From: Cytobacillus oceanisediminis
Lineage (GTDB): Bacteria > Bacillota > Bacilli > Bacillales > Cytobacillaceae
NCBI RefSeq assembly: GCF_004366035.1
Contig: NZ_SOEE01000013.1
Span: 29,186-93,185, forward strand
DNA: 64,000 bases
Direction: 5' to 3'
Shown: positions 7,288-16,898 of the stretch, piece by piece
How the letters are laid out: every line of letters starts with the position of its first letter
Position numbering within the stretch: the first letter of the stretch is position 1
Position numbers and translations under genes: made by a program
Notes under the pieces: model-generated
What the model saw: only the letters and a program-made list of their open reading frames with translations
Databases searched by the model: none
What the model was told of the DNA's origin: nothing

Positions 7288-9447
7288 TTACTTTGTGATT
7301 AATTTATTTTCCTCATTAATTTCCTTTGAAGTTAGTTCCAAAGTTGCATTAAATAATTTATTATCAGTCACTCCATATGCTGGGGCATCTGTCCCTGCAT
7401 TTAATGTGTGTACACCTGAAATAGCGGTTTTCGTATGGATCTCATTGCCTTTTATCAACGCATTAAATATTTTAGTCGGCTTTGAAGATCCATATGGTCC
7501 TAACTTAATTAATGGTGTATTCTCTGTGTTATTTTTCGCCATGATCTCATTATTGAAGAGTTCAAACTTCCCTGCTCCTTGAACATAAATAGCAGCACCA
7601 TATCCGATGTTTTCTGTAACTTCTAATAAGGAATCTTTAATAGTCACTTCTGGATTACCATATAAATTGTTCACATTAAAAAGGCTGCTTGGATTTTTAA
7701 CTGTGCATTCATTCAAAACATATTTCCCTTCTCGATTAATTTCAAGCGTACCTGCTTCAAAGGTGCATCTGTTATACTCTCCAGCGGGAAGTATCGTACC
7801 ATTATACTTCTCACCTTTCACAACTAAATCGTCATAGACACTTTTATTGTTTCCAGCCCCCTGAATAATGCCCTTATTCTTCGAATTTGCATGTATAGTT
7901 ACATCTTTCATATGAACAGGAGCATCCCAGATAAATAGCGCTCCCAAATTGGCACCACTTTGCTTCATCTCAATATTTTCTATCTTTTGACCTTCTTTAT
8001 AGCCAATATTCAGCATAGCATTAGCCATAGTCGCATTACTAAATGAAATATTTTTACCAAGCAGTTTAACTTCACTTTTTGTAAACTTATTTTGATCAAC
8101 TATTGCATTCTCTGAATTTACTGTAAGCCCTGATCCATTAAAAGTATTTTCCTTTACAATCACATCTCCTCTAAATCCTTTATGTACATGAACACCTACT
8201 GCCCCTTCCAATGATTGTTCGAAGTGGTTACCTTCAATCACTGCATTTTCTCCATATGCAAGCACGATTTGAATTTTATTGTCTGTAAAGTGATTATCTT
8301 TAATAATGGTATCCCTGCCAGGAAAAAATCCAGGCTCTATATCAAGTCCGCTTTGAGGAGCTGTTCCGCCTGTATGGTGTATATGATTGTTATAAATCTT
8401 CACTCCGTCTGATCCAACCAGACTGATACCCTGCCTTCTGTTATAACCGATATCAGAATTTTTAATAGTAACGTTTTTAGAGATATCGACAGTCATCCTG
8501 CTTATTTTTACTTTCTTAATAGATGGTGCTTCAAAGACTGCACGAAAATAATCAGCATCTTTTGGAAAAACCGACTCTCCTGAGTAAAATCGAATTTGTT
8601 TATCTGCCCTAATAAAGCTTCCGTCTTTCCTGTAATAATAGACGTCTGCTTTGCTACCTGAGTTAATTCCTTCCGGCAGCCAAAAATAAATATTTCGATA
8701 TTTTTCATAAGAAGCGTTTTCAAAATGAGTAACCGCTCGATTATTGGTACGGATTTTCCCTTCGGCCTCTACAGGTGTACCCTCATCATTAATTCCACCT
8801 ATTTCTAAAGATTCTTCAGAAATGGTCGACCCTGTCACAGTGGTAGCTGTTACAATAATGCCATCCCCTGTAAATTTCTCAAGCTTCACGTCATCTATCA
8901 CAATATTTTCTGCGCCAGCTACCTGAATCCCATAACCCCATTCATGAGTTCCACCAGTATCCGGACCTTTTTTTGAAAAATCATGTGTATCCCTGTCACC
9001 ACGGTATGTACCACCTTTGACAGTAACACTTTGAACGTTTGGCCCAAGATACAGAACGGAATAGATCTCAAATTGGTTTGTTTCTTTTTGTAGTACCGTA
9101 TTTTTACTTAATAAAAAATCCATATCACTAACCAAATTAATCCTTGCATCCGGGTCATCTTGTTTTGTTCCTTTTGCAATGAGGTAGGTTCCATCAGGAA
9201 TTTTGAAGGTTTTATAATTATTTTTCTTTGCCCATTTTAGAGCTGCGTTGATTCCATTTGTAGTTTCTAGTGGATGAGTTCCATCGTTATAAACACCCCA
9301 TCGACTAAGTTCTAATTCATAAACCGGTCTGTTCATTGAATAGTTATTTTGAGTTTTGATTATCTGCTTGTTACCTATATCTGCCGTCGCAATAGATCCT
9401 GTCATTAAAATCAATGCTCCAACAGTTAAAATTATCCACTTGGTCAT
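7288..9447 (-). CDS. Exported right-handed parallel beta-helix protein (pectate-lyase-3 superfamily)
   Basis: A 719-residue protein. Residues 1-23 form a signal peptide (MTKWIILTVGALILM, cleavage near TATA). The start of the mature part, LSRWGVYNDGTHPLETTNGINAALKWA, is the typical Pectate_lyase_3 entry seen in polysaccharide lyases, epimerases and tailspikes, followed by many short repeat strands. AAGGAG lies seven bases before the second of two adjacent ATGs. A paralogue on the opposite strand starts at 10114. The position next to an exopolysaccharide operon suggests cutting or binding of the matrix polymer. Catalytic residues cannot be assigned from the sequence alone. The half-site GTTCTTA at 9582 lies upstream. 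Confidence 0.78.
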   Translation of the reverse strand: MTKWIILTVGALILMTGSIATADIGNKQIIKTQNNYSMNRPVYELELSRWGVYNDGTHPLETTNGINAALKWAKKNNYKTFKIPDGTYLIAKGTKQDDPDARINLVSDMDFLLSKNTVLQKETNQFEIYSVLYLGPNVQSVTVKGGTYRGDRDTHDFSKKGPDTGGTHEWGYGIQVAGAENIVIDDVKLEKFTGDGIIVTATTVTGSTISEESLEIGGINDEGTPVEAEGKIRTNNRAVTHFENASYEKYRNIYFWLPEGINSGSKADVYYYRKDGSFIRADKQIRFYSGESVFPKDADYFRAVFEAPSIKKVKISRMTVDISKNVTIKNSDIGYNRRQGISLVGSDGVKIYNNHIHHTGGTAPQSGLDIEPGFFPGRDTIIKDNHFTDNKIQIVLAYGENAVIEGNHFEQSLEGAVGVHVHKGFRGDVIVKENTFNGSGLTVNSENAIVDQNKFTKSEVKLLGKNISFSNATMANAMLNIGYKEGQKIENIEMKQSGANLGALFIWDAPVHMKDVTIHANSKNKGIIQGAGNNKSVYDDLVVKGEKYNGTILPAGEYNRCTFEAGTLEINREGKYVLNECTVKNPSSLFNVNNLYGNPEVTIKDSLLEVTENIGYGAAIYVQGAGKFELFNNEIMAKNNTENTPLIKLGPYGSSKPTKIFNALIKGNEIHTKTAISGVHTLNAGTDAPAYGVTDNKLFNATLELTSKEINEENKLITK

Positions 9448-10036
9448 CATATCACTCCTTCGTTCCCATCATTTCTAATTGGAGTAATATTTAATCGAAC
9501 CACTCATCACAAAATAGCCAAATTTTAAATTTTTTTAACGAGATTACCCTCTTCAATATAATTCTAGTCACACTTTTAATTGTTCTTAACAAAAGAGTAT
9601 AAAAAGGTTATATATTTTCTATTTAGATTAAAGTCATTATTAAAAGGTTTGAAGGTTTTTGAATTGAAAACCGGCAATAAAGCAGGATGCCGGAAGAGGG
9701 AATTTCATGGATTGTAGTGTAAATCCAATGACATTTGAAAAAAATAAATCTGTTCTTATATTATTCCCCTTCCTTGCAAGAATGGATTGGGAATAAATAA
9801 GATTTCTAAGATTACAGGTGGATTATTCCTTGTGACATTTCTTATCATTAAGCGTTATTTTATTATCTTAAAGAAGAAAATGCTTTTTGCACTTATTGAA
9901 GACCCTACAGAAAAATAATAAATTTAATGTACTCAATTAGCCCTTACTTTTTCTATTATTTTGAATAATATTTTATTAAGAAGTAATCTATATAAATCAT
10001 CTACCTATTTTTAAAAATTTTAATGGGGGTAATATC
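9448..10036. other. AT-rich divergent intergenic region between two beta-helix genes
   Basis: About 590 bases with no supported gene. A run of 42 sense codons without a good start (about 9792-9919, plus strand; hydrophobic, FLVTFLIIKRYF) may be the remnant of a membrane protein. The segment must hold the promoters of both divergent beta-helix genes; I could not pick out a convincing -35/-10 pair. Confidence 0.4.
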
Positions 10037-10123
10037 ATGAAGAAGAGGAAGTGTGTTATGTATATAATGAATAAGGCTAAAATTAAAGGTCAATTAACAA
10101 TATGTGATCATTTATGCCTGTAG
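10037..10123 (+). CDS. Short 28-codon ORF overlapping the beta-helix gene start
   Basis: A strong purine-rich site (GGGGG at 10024-10028) precedes ATG AAG AAG AGG. The frame ends at TAG 10121-10123 and overlaps the ATG of the 685-residue beta-helix protein (10114) in another frame. The beta-helix gene has no ribosome binding site of its own and an in-frame TGA at 10105-10107. The short ORF may therefore serve translational coupling, or it may be the true N-terminus separated by a frameshift. The encoded peptide (MKKRKCVMYIMNK start) is basic but a poor signal peptide. Confidence 0.4.
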   Translation: MKKRKCVMYIMNKAKIKGQLTICDHLCL

Positions 10124-12171
10124 GCACTTATTTGGTTGAATTGGATCGTTGGAATGTAAAAAACGACGGAACTGATGCTGTTAATACTTCTAAAGGAATA
10201 AATGATGCTATTATATGGGCATCCCAGCAAAATTATTCAGAAGTTGTTTTACCGAATGGTATCTATTTGATTGATGAGAATAATCCCATCAAACCTTTAA
10301 GCTTCATGACTATAAACTTAGGTGGCGCTACTTTAAGAATAAGAGACAATAGCTTGCCAAAATATGCAATAATCCTTTTTCATAATAAACAACAATACTC
10401 TAGAATAACTAACGGAAAAGTTGAAGGTGACCGTTATACCCATAATTATGCAGGTGGAGGTACTCATGAATTTGGTGTAGGTGTTGAACTAAGACACGGA
10501 GTTCAATATATTACTATTGATAACTTAGAAATCTTTAATACTACTGGAGATGCAATTTTGGGCATTACCTCGTTCGGAGCTATCGGCGGCAGCTTTCCTA
10601 AACTTGCAGGGAATATGGAATCTGGCGGAATTAATACGTCAAATGGCTCTTTGACAACCAATCCAAATCGAATCCGTTCAAAAGTAAATATACCAATGAT
10701 ACCTCAAATAAGAAATCTCGGTTACTTCGGGCTATACGGTGACAGCTTCGGAGGTATAGGGAGTGAAATTACAACTAACACTTATGATGTAGTCTTTTAT
10801 AAGAGCGATGATAGCTTTTTATCCTCAACGACCGACCTTCATTTCTTTGATGAAATAGAGGTTCCAACAGCAGCAAGCTATGCCAAGGTCACATTACATC
10901 AATCCACCGTTCCTTCAGCTTCTGGAACTACAATACTAATTCGAACTCCAGAGTTCCCGAAACATATTTATATTGAAAAATGCAACCTTCATCATTGTCG
11001 CAGATTAGGAATAGCTATTACTGGAATGAAACATTGTTATATAAGCGGATGTGAAATACATCATATCAGCGGCACTGCACCTGCTGGAGCAATTGATATA
11101 GAAGATGGATATGATCTAAACCAATATATTTTTATTGATGGAAATAATATATACGACAACAACAGTTATAATATTATTGCTGTATCAGGAAAGCATATTA
11201 ACATTACTAATAATAGGATTCAATCTGGAATATTCACAATTAATTCTGGAGTAAACAAAGCAATTGTTGAGAAAAATTATTTTCATAATTGTGGTCCTCG
11301 TCTTGAAGGAGATACACTGTTCTCAAATAACCATCTATACGGCTGCAGAACACTACTTCTTGGCCGTGCAGAAGCTGCCATTAATAATTGCCTCTTTCAT
11401 AATAGTCCACTAAACTTCAGTAAACAAAAAGCCTATGTAGCCCAAGTAAACAATAGTAAATTTTTATACGATGATGATTTTTATGCTGCATCAACCAACC
11501 CTGGCGCACCGCTAATATTTAGTACAGAGCCCCAAAGCATCTCAGATTCAGTTTTTGAAGGCAGTGGGGTAGAAGCTTTTACAGTAGTACCTGTAGGGAC
11601 TCATGATTGGATTTTAAATAATGTTTCTTTTATAAACATAAAGCATAGGGAAAATCGTATTACACGATTACCACCGGGTGTGTATTCAAACTGTAAGTTC
11701 ATTAATAGTGGAAGGCTAGGAGAATTATCTAGTGAAGATCTTACAAATTATAAATTTAATAATTGCTATTTTGAGTGGAATTCATATCCCTTGTTTTATA
11801 TGGGTCCAGCAGCAAAACTTGAATTCTTTATGATATGCAATTGTTTCTTTTTGAACCTTTCAAATTCTGATAATGTCTTCTTCTTAAATGGAAGTTGGGG
11901 AACTTTCCACCTTTCAGATAATACATTCTATTATCCAAATGGAAGCAGTAATTCTATGATAGACATTCGTAATACTACATCAGCAGATTCAATTGTTTTT
12001 ACTGATAATACTTTTATCTCAAAAAACAACATGATAGCTGTTAAAGCTGATAGTTCCCCTACTATTCCTCTAGTTTTCAAGGACAATATCCTAAAAAAAG
12101 CAAAAATTCAATTGCATGACAATCATATCAAGCTCGATAATATTATTGATTCTGTTCATAATCTTAATTAA
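10114..12171 (+). CDS. Right-handed parallel beta-helix protein, no visible signal peptide
   Basis: A 685-residue paralogue of the protein at 7288-9447. Its LVELDRWNVKNDGTDAVNTSKGINDAIIWA start aligns with LELSRWGVYNDGT of that protein, and both share EGDRYTHNYAGGGTHEFG-type (GDR.TH...GGTHE) and HHISGTAPAG-type (HH..GTAP) blocks. Successive asparagine-rich turns (ITNNRI, IDGNNIYDNN) mark beta-helix coils. Unlike its paralogue it begins directly at the mature domain, with no signal peptide in frame and no ribosome binding site of its own; see the short ORF at 10037. It could be a secreted protein broken by a frameshift, or it may be made by coupled translation. Confidence 0.72.
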   Translation: MPVGTYLVELDRWNVKNDGTDAVNTSKGINDAIIWASQQNYSEVVLPNGIYLIDENNPIKPLSFMTINLGGATLRIRDNSLPKYAIILFHNKQQYSRITNGKVEGDRYTHNYAGGGTHEFGVGVELRHGVQYITIDNLEIFNTTGDAILGITSFGAIGGSFPKLAGNMESGGINTSNGSLTTNPNRIRSKVNIPMIPQIRNLGYFGLYGDSFGGIGSEITTNTYDVVFYKSDDSFLSSTTDLHFFDEIEVPTAASYAKVTLHQSTVPSASGTTILIRTPEFPKHIYIEKCNLHHCRRLGIAITGMKHCYISGCEIHHISGTAPAGAIDIEDGYDLNQYIFIDGNNIYDNNSYNIIAVSGKHINITNNRIQSGIFTINSGVNKAIVEKNYFHNCGPRLEGDTLFSNNHLYGCRTLLLGRAEAAINNCLFHNSPLNFSKQKAYVAQVNNSKFLYDDDFYAASTNPGAPLIFSTEPQSISDSVFEGSGVEAFTVVPVGTHDWILNNVSFINIKHRENRITRLPPGVYSNCKFINSGRLGELSSEDLTNYKFNNCYFEWNSYPLFYMGPAAKLEFFMICNCFFLNLSNSDNVFFLNGSWGTFHLSDNTFYYPNGSSNSMIDIRNTTSADSIVFTDNTFISKNNMIAVKADSSPTIPLVFKDNILKKAKIQLHDNHIKLDNIIDSVHNLN

Positions 12172-12180
12172 GAATTAATT

Positions 12181-12218
12181 AATTGACTATCTGCTCAATG
12201 TCGATAGTCAATTTGTTT
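12181..12218 (+). terminator. Intrinsic terminator after the beta-helix gene
   Basis: AATTGACTATC (12181-12191) pairs perfectly with GATAGTCAATT (12203-12213), followed by TTGTTT. It lies nine bases after the stop of the plus-strand gene and separates it from the convergent eps operon end. Confidence 0.75.
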
Positions 12219-12274
12219 ACATTTTACTTTATTAATTATGAATTGATTTTACAATTATTTCTTCATAATCTTTT

Positions 12275-13810
12275 TCACAAAATACTGTCTTTGACCTTTA
12301 GCCTTTGTGTTACCCTTTTAACAGGAACAATTAATAAATCTTTTTCGTATTTGTTCAAGCTAGTAAACCACATTACAAAAATATACGTCATAGAAAAGAT
12401 CAAAATTTTTATAAACAATACAATCCAATTGCTAGCAATAATTAGATTATTAAGTGTAATACAATACAAAATACTAATTGCAGCAGGTGTACTCATAGAC
12501 AAAATATTGATCCAATATTTAAGAATGTCTAATTGGATTTTTTTCCAATAATATACATTCATAATAATTATATTTCCTAAAGTAAAAGAAATCGCCGTTG
12601 CAATAGCGCAACCAATAGCCCCCCACTTTTGAACAAAAATGATGCTTAAAATTACATTAACGATTGCTACAGAGAAATTAACTACTGATTTAAATCCCTG
12701 CATATTTTTTGCTTGGAGGATAATTCCGCCCATCCCTTGGATTAATGATACTAACATAGGAATAAGAATTATAATGGCTATTGTATATGATTGATTATAA
12801 TCATTACCTACCCATAAGAGAATAAACTCCTGTCCAAATACAATAAAACCACTTAACGCAAACGAAATGATAATATACTGAACTCTTCCCACTCTAATAA
12901 ATAAGTCTGATAATTCGTTATTGGTCGCATCTTTAGTTACCATTGTTGATACCTTGGTGAGAAATACATTAGAGATAGCTGAAGAAAAGCCCGAAAAATA
13001 CCCAGTGAAAGATGCACCTATCGCATAAACTGAAACTGCAACCGTACCGCTGTAAATTCCAAGAATCACCTGATCAGTTGACCAATACAGTTGTCCAATA
13101 ACTAGATTTAAGAAAATATAAGATGAAAATATTATAATATCTTTAAATAATCCCTTTTCGATTTTTTCAAAAACTATTCTGACTTTTATTTTTTTAAAGC
13201 AAAAGTACATATTTATCATAACCGTTAAACAATTTATTAATGTAGTTACCAAAGCCATTGTTATTGAGCCATATCCCATTAATAACAGTGGTAACACTAT
13301 AATAGGATTTATTAGAGAACTAATTATTACAGTCATTTTTTGAAAAATAAACTTTTCATGTGCTAAGATAATAACACTAAACATCCCAAAACCAATACCT
13401 ATAGATATGTTTGCAACCATTATTCCCAAAATTATTTTAAGTTTGTTAAGTTCCTTAATACTTAATGAGTTAGAAAATATTAAATCTGCATTTATTGTCA
13501 GCATAATCCCCACTACTAAGGCTAAAACACCTAAGACACCATACATAATAAAGAACAAACCATACAAAGTAGAGCACCCTTTTTCATCATTTAGGGCCTT
13601 ATATTTTGCCGTATATCGGATTAATGCATTGCCTAATCCAAAATTCAGAACACCTACATATCCTGCAGCAGCGCTAGCCAAACTATATAATCCATACTCA
13701 GATTGACCAAGAAGACTTAACATAATAGGGGTATATAGAATTGAGATTACGCTATTAATAAACAATGCTAAATATGATAATATGGCACCCGCTTTAAGTT
13801 GGCTTTTCAT
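12275..13810 (-). CDS. Polysaccharide flippase (Wzx/MATE-like), last eps gene
   Basis: A 511-residue protein with 12-14 membrane segments over its whole length. The opening SQLKAGAILSYLALFINSVISILYTPIMLSLLGQSEYGLY pattern is the classic start of oligosaccharide flippases (Polysacc_synt family, EpsK-like). The start is at 13810 because GAAGG lies just upstream of MKSQLK; the reading from 13846 adds a tail without a ribosome binding site. It should flip the lipid-linked repeat unit made by the upstream glycosyltransferases so the EpsG/Wzy-like polymerase can use it. It is the final intact gene of the operon; a decayed gene separates it from the next one. Confidence 0.85.
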   Translation of the reverse strand: MKSQLKAGAILSYLALFINSVISILYTPIMLSLLGQSEYGLYSLASAAAGYVGVLNFGLGNALIRYTAKYKALNDEKGCSTLYGLFFIMYGVLGVLALVVGIMLTINADLIFSNSLSIKELNKLKIILGIMVANISIGIGFGMFSVIILAHEKFIFQKMTVIISSLINPIIVLPLLLMGYGSITMALVTTLINCLTVMINMYFCFKKIKVRIVFEKIEKGLFKDIIIFSSYIFLNLVIGQLYWSTDQVILGIYSGTVAVSVYAIGASFTGYFSGFSSAISNVFLTKVSTMVTKDATNNELSDLFIRVGRVQYIIISFALSGFIVFGQEFILLWVGNDYNQSYTIAIIILIPMLVSLIQGMGGIILQAKNMQGFKSVVNFSVAIVNVILSIIFVQKWGAIGCAIATAISFTLGNIIIMNVYYWKKIQLDILKYWINILSMSTPAAISILYCITLNNLIIASNWIVLFIKILIFSMTYIFVMWFTSLNKYEKDLLIVPVKRVTQRLKVKDSIL

Positions 13811-13934
13811 TCTATAACCTTCTAACCATTTATTTATCCAATACAATCAAATTATTCTTTCATCTCTTCAACAGTGTTAATTTTCATTTTTTAAGTTATT
13901 AATAAACTTATTAAATATGGCTTTATCTTTTATC

Positions 13935-14500
13935 AATTTCCTTCATCATTATAGATTTCATATTCATCAAATTTATGTTTTGTCATATTTTTTGCATAGT
14001 ACTCTTTATAACGGCTCAATGCTGTTTCATAATGAGAAACGTCATTATGGATCCGTGTAACCTTTGATTTTGCTTTTATTTTATTAATTACATACAATAC
14101 TGGGAATGATGCTGGGACCTGGTAGACAATAAATACTAAGTGGTAATTTCTTGATTAAATACACTACTAACCTTTTTAGATAGAAATGTATACCAACCTA
14201 GCTCCAACGCATCAATAACATTACCAACTTTCACCTTTTTCCAAATTTTTTATACAGTAGATTTTCCATCACCATTTAAACACTTTAACTTTACATGTAA
14301 TGGAATCTCGTCTTCCAACTAACTCTCCACCAACGCCAATAACCAAAACAGTTCATCATTTATCTTTGGATATCTGTCCAAGCATGGAAATCAATGCCTT
14401 TTCTATACCATCCCCAATATCATTCTTCTAGTTACAATCATAACCTTCTTCATTCTTCCCTATCTCTTCTGTAACCTTATGTTTCTTATGACGTTTTAAA
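13935..14500 (-). pseudogene. Decayed glycosyltransferase-like gene
   Basis: Minus-strand pieces in shifted frames look protein-like. One is VGNVIDALELGWYTFLSKK; another is VLYVINKIKAKSKVTRIHNDVSHYETALSRYKEYYAKN, ending with stops at about 13938. The latter resembles the middle of GT4 enzymes in this operon (their KRKIQWIHFDVN and KKRIGWIHTDYSN segments followed by a Tyr-rich helix). Several stops and frame changes interrupt it, and neither a start nor a complete domain remains. It sits in the operon between the flippase and an intact glycosyltransferase. Confidence 0.5.
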
Positions 14501-14505
14501 AAAGA

Positions 14506-15684
14506 CTATAATAACTTTTTTATTTCAGTTGCATGTACAAAGTCGTCCCTTGAAAGGTTATTGGAGAATTCTGTACATAAATCTTTGTTATTAATTAAGT
14601 TGATAACCCCATTAAAGATTTCATTTTCATCAAATCTTACAATTAACCCAGTCTTTCCATCCCTAATTTGCTCTGTCGCTCCTACAAAATCAGTAGTGAC
14701 TATAGGCTTTTTTAGAAACCTAGCTTCAGCAAGTGTTATACAATAACCTTCGTGTCGGGAGGGTTGAACATAAATATCACAATGTTTTATATAGGGATAT
14801 GGATTGGGATCTGCACCTAATAAAATAAAATGATCTTTTAAGTTGTACTCTTCTATTAAATTCTCATATGCTTCCCGAGAACTCCCTTCCCCCAAGCAAT
14901 ACCATTTCACCTTAAATCCATGAGTTATTAACCTTGATAACACCTTTATCGCTACATCTTGACCTTTTTCAGTAGATAATCTTCCCACAGTTAATATTCG
15001 TAAACCATCAAAATGATCTGTAAATCCTTTACCTTTTTTAGCTTCATCAAAAATCATGCCAGGAGAGATTATATTGTTAAAGACTTCACTTTTGTCTTGA
15101 AGATCCGGAACTTTATTAATTAATTTTTTTCTTGCTTCTTTAGATACTACAAAGATTTTGTCGAATTTCACGTATATTTTAGAAGCAAACTTAGTATTAA
15201 AACCAATTTTATTAACATCAAAATGAATCCATTGTATCTTCCTCTTCGCTCTAATTTTATTAGCAATGAAATAGCTTATGAGATCCATAGGGCCCGCATA
15301 AGCTACTGCAGTATCATATTGATTTTTTAATACTGGATAACCATGTAAAATGTATCTATAATATAAACTTTTTTCTTTAGTTATCTTTGATATTATTAAC
15401 AAAAAAATTATTATAAATCCTTTTAAGAACTTTCCCTTCTTTAAAAATTCAAGAGCGGTTATATGCATAGGTTGTTTAATATGTTGCTTTATTTTGTCAT
15501 AACCCTTTAAATATTCAACCTTTACATAACTAGGAATAGAATCGAGAAAACCACCATACTTTTCTAGCATTAACAAAGTTATTTCAAATTTCTCCCTAGG
15601 CATTTCTGATATCATATTTAGTAATGCTTTTTCAGTTCCACCCACATTCATATTTATAATCATAAACAGTACACTTTTCTTCAT
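14506..15684 (-). CDS. Glycosyltransferase family 4 (GT-B)
   Basis: A 392-residue GT-B enzyme. The N-terminal domain starts KKSVLFMIINMNVGGTEKALLNM, with the GG(T/A)E loop. The C-terminal nucleotide-sugar domain has LTVGRLSTEKGQDVAIKVL near 235, LGADPNPYPYIKHCDIYVQPSRHEGYCITLAEA near 290 (the EX7E motif) and VTTDFVGATEQI. It is closely similar in plan to the enzymes at 15702 and 23501, suggesting duplication inside the operon. It probably adds one sugar to the lipid-linked repeat unit at the inner membrane face. Donor and linkage cannot be inferred. GAGG precedes the ATG. Confidence 0.85.
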   Translation of the reverse strand: MKKSVLFMIINMNVGGTEKALLNMISEMPREKFEITLLMLEKYGGFLDSIPSYVKVEYLKGYDKIKQHIKQPMHITALEFLKKGKFLKGFIIIFLLIISKITKEKSLYYRYILHGYPVLKNQYDTAVAYAGPMDLISYFIANKIRAKRKIQWIHFDVNKIGFNTKFASKIYVKFDKIFVVSKEARKKLINKVPDLQDKSEVFNNIISPGMIFDEAKKGKGFTDHFDGLRILTVGRLSTEKGQDVAIKVLSRLITHGFKVKWYCLGEGSSREAYENLIEEYNLKDHFILLGADPNPYPYIKHCDIYVQPSRHEGYCITLAEARFLKKPIVTTDFVGATEQIRDGKTGLIVRFDENEIFNGVINLINNKDLCTEFSNNLSRDDFVHATEIKKLL

Positions 15685-15701
15685 TACCTAACCTCTCTTG
15701 C

Positions 15702-16895
15702 TTATCCTATTAAACGATAAAACTTATTAATTTCCTCAATATTTCCTTTTTTCTCATTCCTTAGATAATTAGTAATTTCATTATTTAAGGCCCTATCATT
15801 TAATAATTTTAAGATCCCCTCACATACGGCGGCGGGTTCCATTTCAACAACTAAACCATTTTTACCATCCACCATTTGATTATATACAGCATCAAACCTT
15901 GTTGTTACCACTGGTACATTAAGGATTCGTGCTTCCGCAATTGCAAGACCAAATCCTTCAAACCTAGAAGTTTGTACATAAATATCGGAGGCTTTGATAT
16001 AAGGATATGGATTAGCTTTAACTCCTAATAATAAAAAGGTGTCAGCTAGTTTGTACTCATTTATTTTAGCTGCAATTTCATCTTTTAAGGGACCTTTTCC
16101 TAAAGCATACCACTTGAATTTAATACCTTTTTCCTTTAATTTTTTACAAGCTTCAAGGGCAATATCATAACCTTTTTGCTTGTCAAATCTTCCAATTGTA
16201 AGAATTCTGATTCCATCATATTCATCCATAAAACCTGAATCCATTTCAGACATATCTAAAATTAAATCGGGGTTATTAATATCATAGACTACTTCAATTT
16301 TGCTATCATATTCTGGGAAAGTTTTAATAAATACTGCTTTTGTTGATTCAGAGACCGCAACTACCTTGTCATAATTATCATAATACTGTTTTTGAAACTT
16401 CCTCTCTTTTTCATCTAAATGATAGCTGACATTTACCCAGGCAAATTTTTTCTTAGCCTTCACTTTTTCAGCCACATAAAAAGTTGGAACCCCCTGTGCA
16501 TAACTGATAGCAATGTCATATTCTATAGGGTTAGTCTCTATAACCCTCGATACACTCTCCCAAAAAATTCGTGCCTTTTGAGAATTTCTATATTGTCTTT
16601 TACGGATTCGCAGTGAGTATTTAAATCTTGCAGAAATCATTTTTGAGTCTAAGCTCTTGGCAGAATGTATTATTGCTTTCGGAAAACTTAGAGAGGTGAA
16701 GGTAGTGTATTTTAATGGATCTAATATGGTGACTTCTTTAGGAACTAGATTTTCGAGAATTCCGCCATGCCCAAAAAGCATTAGATCTACGGAATATTTG
16801 GAGTAATCTAGTAATGATAGTAATGTAACAAGGCTTTTTTCTGCACCTGCACAATCCAAAGAATCAATAACAAACAATAACTTTTTTTTCATCAT
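15702..16895 (-). CDS. Glycosyltransferase family 4 (GT-B)
   Basis: A 397-residue paralogue of the downstream enzyme. It has the GAEKSLVTLLSLLDYSKYSVDLML opening, LTIGRFDKQKGYDIALEACKKL in the second domain, then NPYPYIKASDIYVQTSRFEGFGLAIAEA (EX7E) and VVTTRFDAVYNQM. GAGGTGG lies before the double ATG at 16895. It sits 18 bases upstream of the next gene in the same direction, so it is part of the operon. Donor and acceptor are unknown. Confidence 0.85.
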   Translation of the reverse strand: MMKKKLLFVIDSLDCAGAEKSLVTLLSLLDYSKYSVDLMLFGHGGILENLVPKEVTILDPLKYTTFTSLSFPKAIIHSAKSLDSKMISARFKYSLRIRKRQYRNSQKARIFWESVSRVIETNPIEYDIAISYAQGVPTFYVAEKVKAKKKFAWVNVSYHLDEKERKFQKQYYDNYDKVVAVSESTKAVFIKTFPEYDSKIEVVYDINNPDLILDMSEMDSGFMDEYDGIRILTIGRFDKQKGYDIALEACKKLKEKGIKFKWYALGKGPLKDEIAAKINEYKLADTFLLLGVKANPYPYIKASDIYVQTSRFEGFGLAIAEARILNVPVVTTRFDAVYNQMVDGKNGLVVEMEPAAVCEGILKLLNDRALNNEITNYLRNEKKGNIEEINKFYRLIG

Positions 16896-16898
16896 TTT

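Noticed and set aside
12183..12551. 122-codon plus-strand ORF
   Set aside because: It is the reverse of the flippase C-terminus and begins inside a terminator hairpin; no ribosome binding site.
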